A stretch of 64,000 nt of DNA from Flectonema sp. DT1601 (lineage: Eukaryota > Euglenozoa > Diplonemea > Diplonemida > Diplonemidae), in assembly GCA_964019425.1 (NCBI GenBank), contig OZ025787.1:1178001-1242000 (forward strand), written 5' to 3'. Below are positions 56,267 to 64,000 of this stretch, one piece after another; positions within the stretch are counted from its first letter, which is position 1; every line of letters begins with the position of its first letter. The notes under the pieces are model-generated. The model saw only the letters and a list, made by a program, of their open reading frames with translations, ran no database searches and was not told the origin of the DNA. Position numbers and translations under genes: made by a program.

Positions 56267-58772
56267 ATGTACAATGTGTTGATATTACTGTTGTCCTTGT
56301 TTTCAACGTCATCTGGTACGTGGTTGTGGCCGAAAACACGAGAATGTGAAGTTGTTGCATTGGGAGACGTGGTAATCATTGTGTGGCTTGCAGTGTTTGA
56401 TGTGATGATTCTTGACATACCCATTCGGAGGAACGCTTTATACGCAGTGCTCGGTGAAGCACGGATAATCTCGAAGGGCGGTACTCAACTTACTGTTCGG
56501 ACATACCCTGACAGGACTGGATGTGTGATTGCATATATACAAAATTTCCAAAGTATTCACTTACGAAAGTTTAACAAAGACCTCACTGAGGATGTTGAAA
56601 ATAGTTTTGTGATTTACGACGTGAATCACTGGAGTGGAAAAAGTAGGTTTGATTTCTTCATTCACGACGACCTTTCCATAACAATAATTTTTGGAGGTAT
56701 TGACGCGACTAATCCTCGATTGGATGTCTACTCCAGTAACGGCACTCTTCTTTCAAAAAAAACTCTTACAAACGCAACCTCTCCTGTTATATGTGGAACA
56801 CCAGAAGGTGATTTCGCAATTATCACAATGGATGATTCTATTCTCAGAATACGTCACCAACTAACAACACAAGGACAAGACACCATCATTGGTCCTTATG
56901 ACGTCCTGCTACCTTGGCAAAACAACCCTGTTGCTGGGCTTGATGGTGTGTACATATATTCTTTATTTTATTCTGAACAATGAAGTTAAAAAGAACTAAT
57001 CAAACCAACCAACAGAATACCGACCGACTGGCTCATACAGCTGTGCCTTCAGTAGTGTGTCTGTGCAGGTGTGGTATGGGGTTCATAATAATAGAAGTAA
57101 TGGTATTCTTGGTTCTCTGTTCTCATTACCAGGAGTCTACGCTGAAGAACAGCAAATACTGTGGTTTGCTTCAGAGATGCCGACAGGACCACTTGTGCCG
57201 AAAGGATTGTTTATTGAAGAAACGACAAGATTTGGTCTTTTTTATATTCGATCAGTTCTCGTTGACAATTTTGAGGGTATTTGTCAGTCAATTGGATCTA
57301 GAAACACAACATCATTCGTTACGGCAATCTTAACTGAGAGTTGTATTAACCAGGTCTCGTATTTGTTTCCCTTTGGTGATTTCGGATGGGATGTACTTCC
57401 TCAAAATAATAATTTATCCGACGTCCAATATGTTAGTATATCCATACAAGGTGACTCGTTATATCTAGATAGCTCGATGGATATTAAACCAGTGTACCCG
57501 ACTAGAACCTTAACTGCAACACTACCAACAGGCACAGAAACATTCTCATTGAGTCCTACGTTCACAACTACTAAGTCCATTTCTTTATCAAAATCAAAAT
57601 CATTCTCACACTCAATTACAGATTCGCTTGATGTTGTTGCTGTAGAACCAAATCCACCTGCAACTCTTCCATTGACTCCTATTGTTATAGCTTCTGTTCT
57701 CTGTTTTATTATTGTTATTGGGATTTTGTATTACGCGTATAGACGTCGAGCAAATCATAAGGCGAAGCTACTGTTCGAATCTGAGCAGGGATTGATGTTG
57801 CTTCCAATGGGTCAGGGAGGCAATGGTTCAATTGAGGAAAGACATTTTTATACTGCAACGTTTAGTAGTTCAGCGATTGCAACTTTAATATCGGAAACGG
57901 GTTCGTCAAGAGATGTTACAGGGAGGATGGTGAACGTCTCGCCTGTACAGGAACTTCGATATACTTTGATAAAAACGATTGGCAGTGGAGCATCTGGTTC
58001 TGTCTCCCTTGCAGTATTAGAACCCAGCGGGACACTGATGGCTGTTAAGCAAATCAAAGTATCAAACACGACAGCTACTCATATCAAAAGAGAAGTAGAA
58101 CTCATGACTAGTTTATCACACCCTCATGTGATTACTTACTTAGGTCAAAACCACGACAACGATTCAATGGTTAGTTCTATATTTATGGAATACATTGAAG
58201 GAGGAACTCTACATGATATCTCTCTTCATAAATACCTTTCTGAACAGACTGTTTCAGGATACATAAAACAGGCATTACACGGAGTCCAGTACATTCATAG
58301 TCAAGGTGTTATTCACAGAGATATTAAATGTACTAATATGTTGCTTGATAAGAATGGTCGTGTCGTTCTTGCTGATTTCGGTTGTAGTAAAGTTGACACC
58401 AATCAGAGTTGCTCAGCTACATTCGCTGGGACTCCAGTCTTCATGCCTCCAGAGATAATACTTTGCGCTGATTGTCCGAGGTATACCACAGCTGTTGATA
58501 TATGGTCACTGGGATGCTCTGTTGTTGAAGTTCTTAATAAAGGACAACCTCCTTGGCCTGTTTTTGAAACTCCTTGGGCTGCTTTTTATTTTATGGCGAA
58601 CACTTTTAAGGATCGTCGTCCTCCTCCTGCTGTTCCTACTGGGCTGTCTGATAACTGCCAGGAATTCTTAGCGTCAACTTTTATTTATGATATTGATGAA
58701 AGGGCTACAGCAGATACACTTTTAAATTCTGATTTCATCTGTCAGTTTGAAGAAATTCATACAATTAGCTGA
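56267..58772 (+). CDS. Receptor-like serine/threonine protein kinase, two exons
   Basis: Coding exons are 56267-56945 and 57016-58772, with a phase-1 intron. The 811-residue product has a signal peptide (MYNVLILLLSLFSTSSG) and a beta-rich ectodomain of about 400 residues with propeller-like strands (FAIITMDDSILRIRH, GVYAEEQQILWFASEMP). A Ser/Thr stalk (SISLSKSKSFSHSI) precedes one membrane helix at about 446-468 (IVIASVLCFIIVIGILYYAY). The cytoplasmic kinase domain spans about 540-805 and holds IGSGASGSVSLAV, MAVKQIKV, IHRDIKCTNMLL, LADFGCSK, AGTPVFMPPEII and DIWSLGCSVVEV. The kinase resembles the STE11/MEKK group. All catalytic residues are present, so this should be an active transmembrane receptor kinase. 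The joined reading (LDEYRPTGSYSCAFSSV across the splice) is continuous and hydrophilic. Confidence 0.85.
56946..57015 (+). other. Spliceosomal intron, 70 nt, A/C-rich 3' half
   Basis: Donor GTGTGT, acceptor CCAACCAACAG. The 5' half is T-rich and the 3' half is A/C-rich. It is required to join signal peptide and ectodomain to the kinase. Confidence 0.82.
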
Positions 58773-59426
58773 TCTTCAAGATATGTTTATTGATATGCTT
58801 GTCATATTTTTGTATTTGTTTCGTTTCACCGTTATTTCTTATGCTCATGTTTTGTTTTCCCCTCGTGCGACTGGATTCTTGTCTGCGTTCAACGAAATAT
58901 GAGGCTAATCTGAATGGGTTTTTATTTTCATTTTGCATCCACACTTTTTGTATGGAAGAGGAAATTTAAATTGACCCGATAGATCACAGTTCACAAATTC
59001 CGTTTTCCGTTTTTGCCTTCCGTGTTTTTTCTTCCCTTTTTCCCTTTTCTCTAGTTGCGTCGCTGAAACTAAACCAAACCAACTACTTACTTTTTGGTTA
59101 AAGAGGTCTCAGCGATTGCGAAAAAGCAAGAACGTTTTGTGTGTTCGTAAAGGGTTTTTTTGATATCTGACTAGCAGCGCCAAGCCCTATGCAAGTAATT
59201 CTTTAACCCCCATTATACTTCAACCTTCAGGAATTACTGAACAAGATCAAAGGCTCAATTATATATATTTTTCTTTTTTTTTTTTTTTTTTTTTTTTTGT
59301 TATCTATAAAACCTACCTGTTCAGTGGAATGAGAATCGTGTCAGCGTTGACGTAACATTTTCCTTTATTAGGATTTTTATACTGATTCGCACAAACAAAA
59401 CAGAAGTGTGAGTAAAAAAAAAAAAA
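58773..59426. other. Spacer with repeat P
   Basis: 3' UTR-like sequence, with a short relative of repeat D at 58870-58920, a T run at 59275-59298 and repeat P at 59307-59411. No gene is seen. Confidence 0.55.
59307..59411 (+). repeat. Dispersed intergenic repeat P, copy 2
   Basis: CCTACCTGTTCAG, GAGAATCGTGTCAGCGTTGA, TTTTCCTTTATTAGG and TTCGCACAAACAAAAC match 2896-2982. Confidence 0.6.
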
Positions 59427-59535
59427 GGGAAAACCCCTAATTCCACAAAAATAGTTTGCGAAATCGCCAACTCATCACAAAAATTTTAACCGCTCGAAAC
59501 AACCCAACATGACGGGAAAATTTTCAGAATTTTTT

Positions 59536-59609
59536 GAGCTCCGGTGGTCTACTGGTTATGACCGCCGAATCATGACCCGGAGGTCTCGGGTTCGAACCCC
59601 GTGACATCC
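59536..59609 (+). ncRNA. tRNA-like Pol III unit (SINE-like), copy 1
   Basis: A perfect A box TGGTCTACTGG (59545-59555) and B box GGTTCGAACCC (59589-59599) are followed after GACATCC by a T run. A D-stem GGTC/GACC can form, but the acceptor and anticodon stems do not close properly, so it is not a normal tRNA gene. It is probably tRNA-derived. Confidence 0.6.
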
Positions 59610-60300
59610 TTTTTTCTCTTTTTCGTAATGACGGAAAATGAGACCAAAACATAGTCAAAGGGCGGATTGATCACCCACTGGTCGAGTTGAGACATATTCC
59701 CGTTGCAATAAATCACCAAGACCCCTCCCGTGTGATCGATCACTTTAAAATGTTACTGTGCAGTTCACCAGTGAGACTAAGACCTCCAACCAAAATTCAC
59801 CACCCGACTTCAAGTTCCAAATTAGGTAATTTTTGTCAGGCATATTCGAACCATCGACAACAGAAATTCTCACGTTAGTAAAAGCCTTTAGAAATGTGGC
59901 TTAACGATCCTCATCATCGATTTAGGTACTCAGAAGCCTTCGTCATGTGGCCTTCCTCCCAGCCAAACTCCCAACATGACTGGTGTCTCCAAACGAGGGG
60001 TCGAGCCGAAGCCCGTTTGTCGCCGGAATCGGAAAAGCCACGAGTCCGAAAGGACCCTAACCTCCGAAGAGGCAGCTGCCGTTCCCCCATCATTGGATAA
60101 GTAAAGCGACGATAAGAGTAGTGGTATTTCATTGTTGGTAAACCTCCCACCTATAACTACACCCGACTAGAGTCAAACTCAACAGGGTCTTCTTTCCCCG
60201 CTGACAGTTTCAAGTCCGTTCCCTTGACTGCTGTTCGCCAGATAGTAGGTAGGGACAGAAGGAATCTCATTGGTCCATTCATGCGCGTCTTTAATTAGAA

Positions 60301-60332
<32 letters not shown>

Positions 60333-60406
60333 CAGTTGCAAATTTGTTTTTTCAGGTTGGACTTTGTACGGGACAGGCGGGCTTTTATTAGGGCTCCCCC
60401 CCCTTG

Positions 60407-60491
60407 CACTCTTCCCAGCTTAGTAGGCTAAAAAACAAAAAACCCGCCGCAAGCCAAATTTTTGGGTCAAGTTCGAGTCCTGGTGGACAAC
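60407..60491 (+). ncRNA. tRNA-like Pol III unit 2 (weak)
   Basis: An A-box-like AGCTTAGTAGG (60417-60427) and a B box AGTTCGAGTCC (60469-60479) are followed by GGTGGACAAC and eight T. No cloverleaf closes. It lies just inside the right TIR of element 1. Confidence 0.4.
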
Positions 60492-60564
60492 TTTTTTTTG
60501 TAGGGAGTTGGCGATTTCGCAAACTATTTTTGTTGAATTAGAGGTTTTCCCAAAAAAAAAAAAA

Positions 60565-60690
60565 AAAAATGAGGTGGAAGAAACTATTCAGATTAAAAAA
60601 AAGCTGTTAATTTTATTTTCCCTGTGCGCCAGTAATACTCTCTGCGATCAACAAAATATAAAAAAGGCTTTTATCCGAATGGGATCTTTT
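60565..60690 (+). repeat. Dispersed repeat D, copy 2
   Basis: GGAAGAAACTATTCAGATTA, TTTTCCCTGTGCGCC, CTCTGCGATCAACAAAATAT and AAGGCTTTTATCCGAATGG match 29385-29520. Confidence 0.65.
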
Positions 60691-60721
60691 TTTTTTTCTC
60701 TTCTTTTTTTTTTTGCATGTA

Positions 60722-61493
60722 TCATAGATGGAAGTGCCCTACAATTTGGAGGGCGTGTAGGGCGCTTGTAGGGCGCTTTTAATATAAATATTATTTTGGA
60801 GGGCGCTTTTTTTTACCTTTTTTATTACTATAAGACAGCTAAATTGACGTCGACTTACACTGACGCACAAGTATTTTGACGCAGAAGCCAAAAAAAAATT
60901 TTGACATGCTTGGCAGTCTTTCGAAAAAGAGAAAAAAGGGTGTCACGGGGTTCGAACCCGAGACCTCCAGGTCATGGTTCGGAGGTCAACAATGGCAAAA
61001 ACAATGGGCTACTCCTTGAGAGCTTCCGGAGCCTGCTACAATCCCTGAAGCTGAAACTCATTTCAGTGGACGATGCATCCCAGATCTACAAGGAGCTGAT
61101 TAGCCCGCAGAATGCACCGAGTCGAATATAGAGGGATTCGAGGAGGGAGAGTGCGTTCTTACTAACCTGTTAATAGGCCGGTCTTCACGGTACCTTGTGA
61201 GAAAAAAAAGAAGTTTACTGGTGGCAAGTAAACTGATATCCCAGAGACGCATTTGATCGGGCGAACCGGAGAAAAGTCAAATAAGATGCGATTCGACCCT
61301 CGCTGAGGGCAGGGGTGTGTCAAAATGAGCTCGGCATTATATTAAATTTAATTAAAAAAGCGCCCTACGCGCCCTCCAGCGCCCTATTTTGGCCCTATTT
61401 TGGCCCTACAATGGCCCTATTTTGGCCCTACAAATTTTTGTGGCTGATTTTCACCAGGCGCCCTCCAAATTTGGAGGGCACTTCCATCTATGA
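60722..61493. mobile_element. TIR element 2 (MITE-like) with TGTA target duplication
   Basis: A 772-bp unit whose ends read TCATAGATGGAAGTGCCCT inward on both sides. It is flanked by TGTA at 60718-60721 and 61494-61497. Subterminal regions repeat GGGCGC, TAGGG and TTTTGGCCCTA many times, and CCTCCAAATTTGGAGG at the right end is a perfect palindrome. It contains a minus-strand tRNA-like unit (60938-60988) and a short GC-richer frame (about 61000-61131, LLESFRSLLQSLKLKLISVD), possibly the relic of a captured coding piece. No transposase is visible. Confidence 0.75.
60938..60988 (-). ncRNA. tRNA-like Pol III unit, copy 2 (partial)
   Basis: On minus, ACCTCCGAACCATGACC, GGAGGTCTCGGGTTCGAACC and CGTGACACCC, then TTTTTTCTCTTTTTCG, match copy 1 (59560-59625) closely, including the T-rich 3' flank. 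The A-box half is not conserved. Confidence 0.55.
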
Positions 61494-61497
61494 TGTA

Positions 61498-63345
61498 TTC
61501 TAAACCTCTTCGATTAACATTCATTCATTTTTTTATTCTATGAAAACTCTTCTTTGATTAACATTCTTCATTTTTTATGTTGTCAAAGTTTCACCTACCT
61601 ACCTTACTATTTTATTTGTTTGATTTTGATTATTTATTTTTTTATATGTGATCAATCCCTGCTGATATAACTAATTACTGAATGTAATTTCCTACTTTAT
61701 TGAGAGCAGTGATTTGGTCCTCATTTTTTTTTTTTATTATTTTTTTTTATTAAACTTTTACGAGTGAAAAGTTGTGTCGCAATCTTGTAGATTTCTTTTT
61801 TCTTTTTTTTTTTTTTACAGTAAGTCCCCGATTGGTTTTTTTTGGTGAAAACAAAATGAAAGCTGATATTCATGGAATCTCCATAACGAATCGGACTAAT
61901 AATTTCATGCTGAATAATAAATCTTTCCTCAAGCTGTTTTTTTTCTCCTTTTACTTGACGAGATTTGCAACTTAACTTTTTGTTTCATTTTTTTAATAGT
62001 GAGTGCCATCGTAAAAGAAGGGGGGAATTTTTTTTTTTTTTTTTGTGTGTTTTTCTTTTTTAAACAAAAATAAAATTCGTCCCTTGGTTGCTAGACAGCG
62101 TGAGTTTCGTGTGCAATATATTCTGTTCTTCCTTCTTAGGAAATACGTAATGTGCACAAAACAAAGCTGTCCTGATTCAAAAACTGCGAACTTTGTACAA
62201 AATTTTTTGTAGGCGTTTCATTGATTTTGAGTTACTTTCTGACATCTTTTTTTCTCTCTGTTTTTTTTTTGTATGAAGTTTGACGATTTCGTGCAATTTG
62301 CCAAAAAAAACTCACTTCATTAGCAACTCTCTGATTATAAACAATTAACAATAGTAGCCACCCTGTAAGGGTTAAGAGGTTTATGACTTGTTCATTTCGT
62401 CACACCTAAAAGACGACAACAAACTTTTTTTTTTTTTGGAGGGGGAAAAAAAAAAAAAAAAAATCATGCGAGGGAATACCACTTGTTGTTGGTCTTTCTG
62501 AGCATCGATTATATTTTATGCCTTTTTTCTTTTTTTTTTTTTCCCCCCACTATGATGTATATTTTTTTTTGCATTTAACAAGTATTGTAAGAACGAAAAA
62601 GAATGTTGGCAGCACACGTAAACCTCCTTTAGCTTTATCAGTTTAAGTCGGTTCACGGTTTCGTGCACAAACAAAAAATCACAGTGTTATATCATTATTT
62701 TCTGTATAGTTGAAGTTAAAGCCAATTCTTTTTTTTTTTTGTAGTTTCTTAGTTAGTACACATCCTCATTGGCATTTCTGTGAGTGATTTTGGCTGTTCT
62801 TATATTTTTCATGCCTTACGGGTATTAGCTTTTCTGAATTTACAGAAATTAATCAAAGAAAAAAAAAAAAAAAAATTCTATTTAATTTTTTCGTAGCCGG
62901 TAGACTTTAGGTTGCTAGCTAGTGAACGTCTATTAATACCCATCGCTTGCTGTTGTTCTTTGAGTGATAGGTTCACCTCTTTTTGTTTTTTTTTATTACG
63001 ATCTCTTTGATTTAATTTACTTTAACTCTCTTTGTAATTTATGTTCTTTTTTGATAAGGTTCTGTCTTTTTTTCTATGTGAAAAAGCAAACCTGTTACTA
63101 CCAAGGTAGTTGTTATCGTATTGGCATTCATTAGGAAAGGTTAAAAATGCAGTAACCCCACCATACAACTATACTTTTTTGATCGAAACTGCCATCCACG
63201 TTTTGTTACGCGAGTGGTAAGGATCCTTTTTTTTTTTTTGTTTATTTAAATCTTGAGTGTGCTTAACTCAGGTCATTGTTGGTTAGTTTTGTTGTATTCT
63301 CACTCGGATACTACTATTAACAATGAACAATTTAAAGTTTGAAAA
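61498..63345. other. Spacer with repeat P copy 3
   Basis: No gene is seen. It is very A/T-rich with many homopolymers. A direct repeat of GATTAACATTC...CATTTTTTAT occurs at 61514 and 61556. A diverged copy of repeat P lies at 62597-62686. Confidence 0.55.
62597..62686 (+). repeat. Dispersed intergenic repeat P, copy 3 (diverged)
   Basis: AAAGAATGTTGGCAGCACAC, CCTCCTTTAGC and CGTGCACAAACAAAAA follow the order seen in copies 1 and 2. Confidence 0.45.
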
Positions 63346-63363
63346 CTATTTTTTCCCTTCCAG
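63346..63363 (+). promoter_or_regulatory. Putative trans-splice acceptor
   Basis: CTATTTTTTCCCTTCCAG precedes the ATG at 63389 by 25 bases, a strong pyrimidine-AG site. Confidence 0.55.
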
Positions 63364-63388
63364 CTCATTACCAAAAAAACAAGTATCT

Positions 63389-64000
63389 ATGACAGATAGG
63401 CAAAAGGTATACCTGCGAAAGCATGACGTACCACTGATATTAGATAATATTGTTAGACAGATGTTGGAAGATAAACCAGCCAAACCCTTTAGTTATGTTG
63501 TACAGCAGTTGAAAGCCGTTCAGGAAAAAGCTGGAGGAAAGGTATGTTCAGTTTGTATATTTCAGAAATAGAAAAAAAAAAAGATTTAAAAAAAAAAAAA
63601 AAAAACTTCAGCCTGCCGAGGAGAACAAGGACAAGGAAAACACTCCGAAAGAAGAACCGATTGATTTGTCAAAAATGACTACCGATGACCAAGAAAAAAT
63701 CATCAAAATTCAAGCTCAATATCGCGGAGGCAAAGCCCGAAATGAAGTTAACACCATGAAGAAAGACAAACCCGCTTCATCTTCTGACAAAGAAAACAAA
63801 AAGGCAGAGACTGACCTCGACACAGAAGGCTGGAGCACAGAAGACAAAGATAAATTAGTTAAAATTCAAGCCAGATATAGAGGTGGTAAGGGACGAAAAG
63901 CAGCGGAAGAAAAGAAGGCCGTATGTAACTTTAATTTATCATAAATCAGAGCGTGAATTCACACTCAAAAACAACAATACCACAACAGGCAAAACCCGAC
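63389..64000 (+). CDS. RIIa/IQ-domain protein, flagellar type (partial, three exons)
   Basis: Exons are 63389-63541, 63612-63920 and from 63989 to beyond the window, all joined in phase 0. The first exon encodes an RIIa-type dimerisation/docking fold (HDVPLILDNIVRQMLEDKP, then PFSYVVQQLKAVQ) as in PKA regulatory subunits and flagellar radial-spoke or ROPN1-like proteins. The second exon encodes an acidic linker and two IQ motifs about 55 residues apart, IIKIQAQYRGGKARNE and LVKIQARYRGGKGRKA, predicted to bind calmodulin. RIIa plus IQ is typical of axonemal scaffold proteins. The ATG chosen is the first after the splice-like site; the frame is open upstream, but that part lies before the acceptor. 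Confidence 0.82.
63542..63611 (+). other. Spliceosomal intron, 70 nt, A-rich 3' half
   Basis: Donor GTATGT, acceptor CTTCAG preceded by runs of A. It is phase 0 and contains in-frame stops, so removal is needed to reach the IQ motifs. Confidence 0.85.
63921..63988 (+). other. Spliceosomal intron, 68 nt, A/C-rich 3' half
   Basis: Donor GTATGT after GAAAAGAAGGCC, acceptor CCACAACAG. The frame continues as AKPD in phase 0 at the window end. Confidence 0.75.

Larger units (their letters stand above)
59427..60551. mobile_element. TIR element 1 (non-autonomous DNA transposon candidate)
   Basis: A 1125-bp unit with 47-bp terminal inverted repeats, 59427-59473 and 60505-60551, differing at two positions. 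The ends read GGGAAAACC inward. Both outer flanks are A runs, so a target duplication cannot be resolved. No transposase frame exists inside. Internal content includes two tRNA-like Pol III units (59536 and 60407). The family is unknown. Confidence 0.75.

Noticed and set aside
59536-59609. Functional tRNA with CAT anticodon
   Set aside because: A and B boxes are good, but acceptor arms do not pair and the anticodon stem leaves a 6-nt loop with mismatches, so a tRNA-derived unit is more likely.

Overview
The window looks like nuclear DNA of a flagellated protist, most likely a euglenozoan and probably a diplonemid. Every host protein gene that I can support lies on the plus strand over 64 kb. 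Most have one long uninterrupted frame, and many are preceded at 3 to 50 bases by a pyrimidine run ending in AG, as expected for spliced-leader trans-splicing of a polycistronic transcript. Four short conventional GT-AG introns (68-77 nt) are also visible, and a 29-bp stretch at 13585 closely resembles the diplonemid spliced leader as I remember it. Intergenic DNA is full of A and T homopolymers. The genetic code is standard. The taxon is inferred from these signs, not from a database match.

Layout. 0-13 kb: a gene end, a tubulin-tyrosine-ligase-like enzyme, a small CaaX protein, a 2098-residue coiled-coil/beta-repeat protein and a PT-rich type I membrane protein. 13-26 kb: a nest of non-LTR retrotransposons (LINE-A on plus, LINE-B on minus, LINE-C on plus, several tails) around two tRNA genes, Arg-UCU and Lys-CUU. 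26-38 kb: an unknown basic protein, a two-helix membrane protein with an intron, a CLK/LAMMER kinase, a large predicted beta-propeller protein with a nuclear signal, a PPR-like mitochondrial candidate, a small basic protein and an amidohydrolase. 39-51 kb: three tandem members of a family with a variable ectodomain, a PT-repeat linker and seven predicted membrane helices; two share an 899-bp block with only three silent differences, and the third has a dermatopontin-like ectodomain. 51-56 kb: repeat-rich spacer with an LSU rRNA fragment. 56-59 kb: a receptor-like protein kinase split by a 70-nt intron. 59-61.5 kb: two terminal-inverted-repeat elements that carry or contain tRNA-like Pol III boxes. 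63.4-64 kb: the start of an RIIa/IQ flagellar-type protein.

Co-orientation suggests one transcription unit, but the products form no obvious single pathway. The strongest theme is the cell surface: four PT-linker proteins and a receptor kinase. Flagellar or tubulin functions (TTL, RIIa/IQ) sit at the two ends. The most notable observations are the homogenised seven-helix cassette with exchanged ectodomains, the A-rich 3' halves of the cis introns, the shared C33 and G1:U72 of both tRNAs, and the chimeric retrocopies around the tRNA pair.
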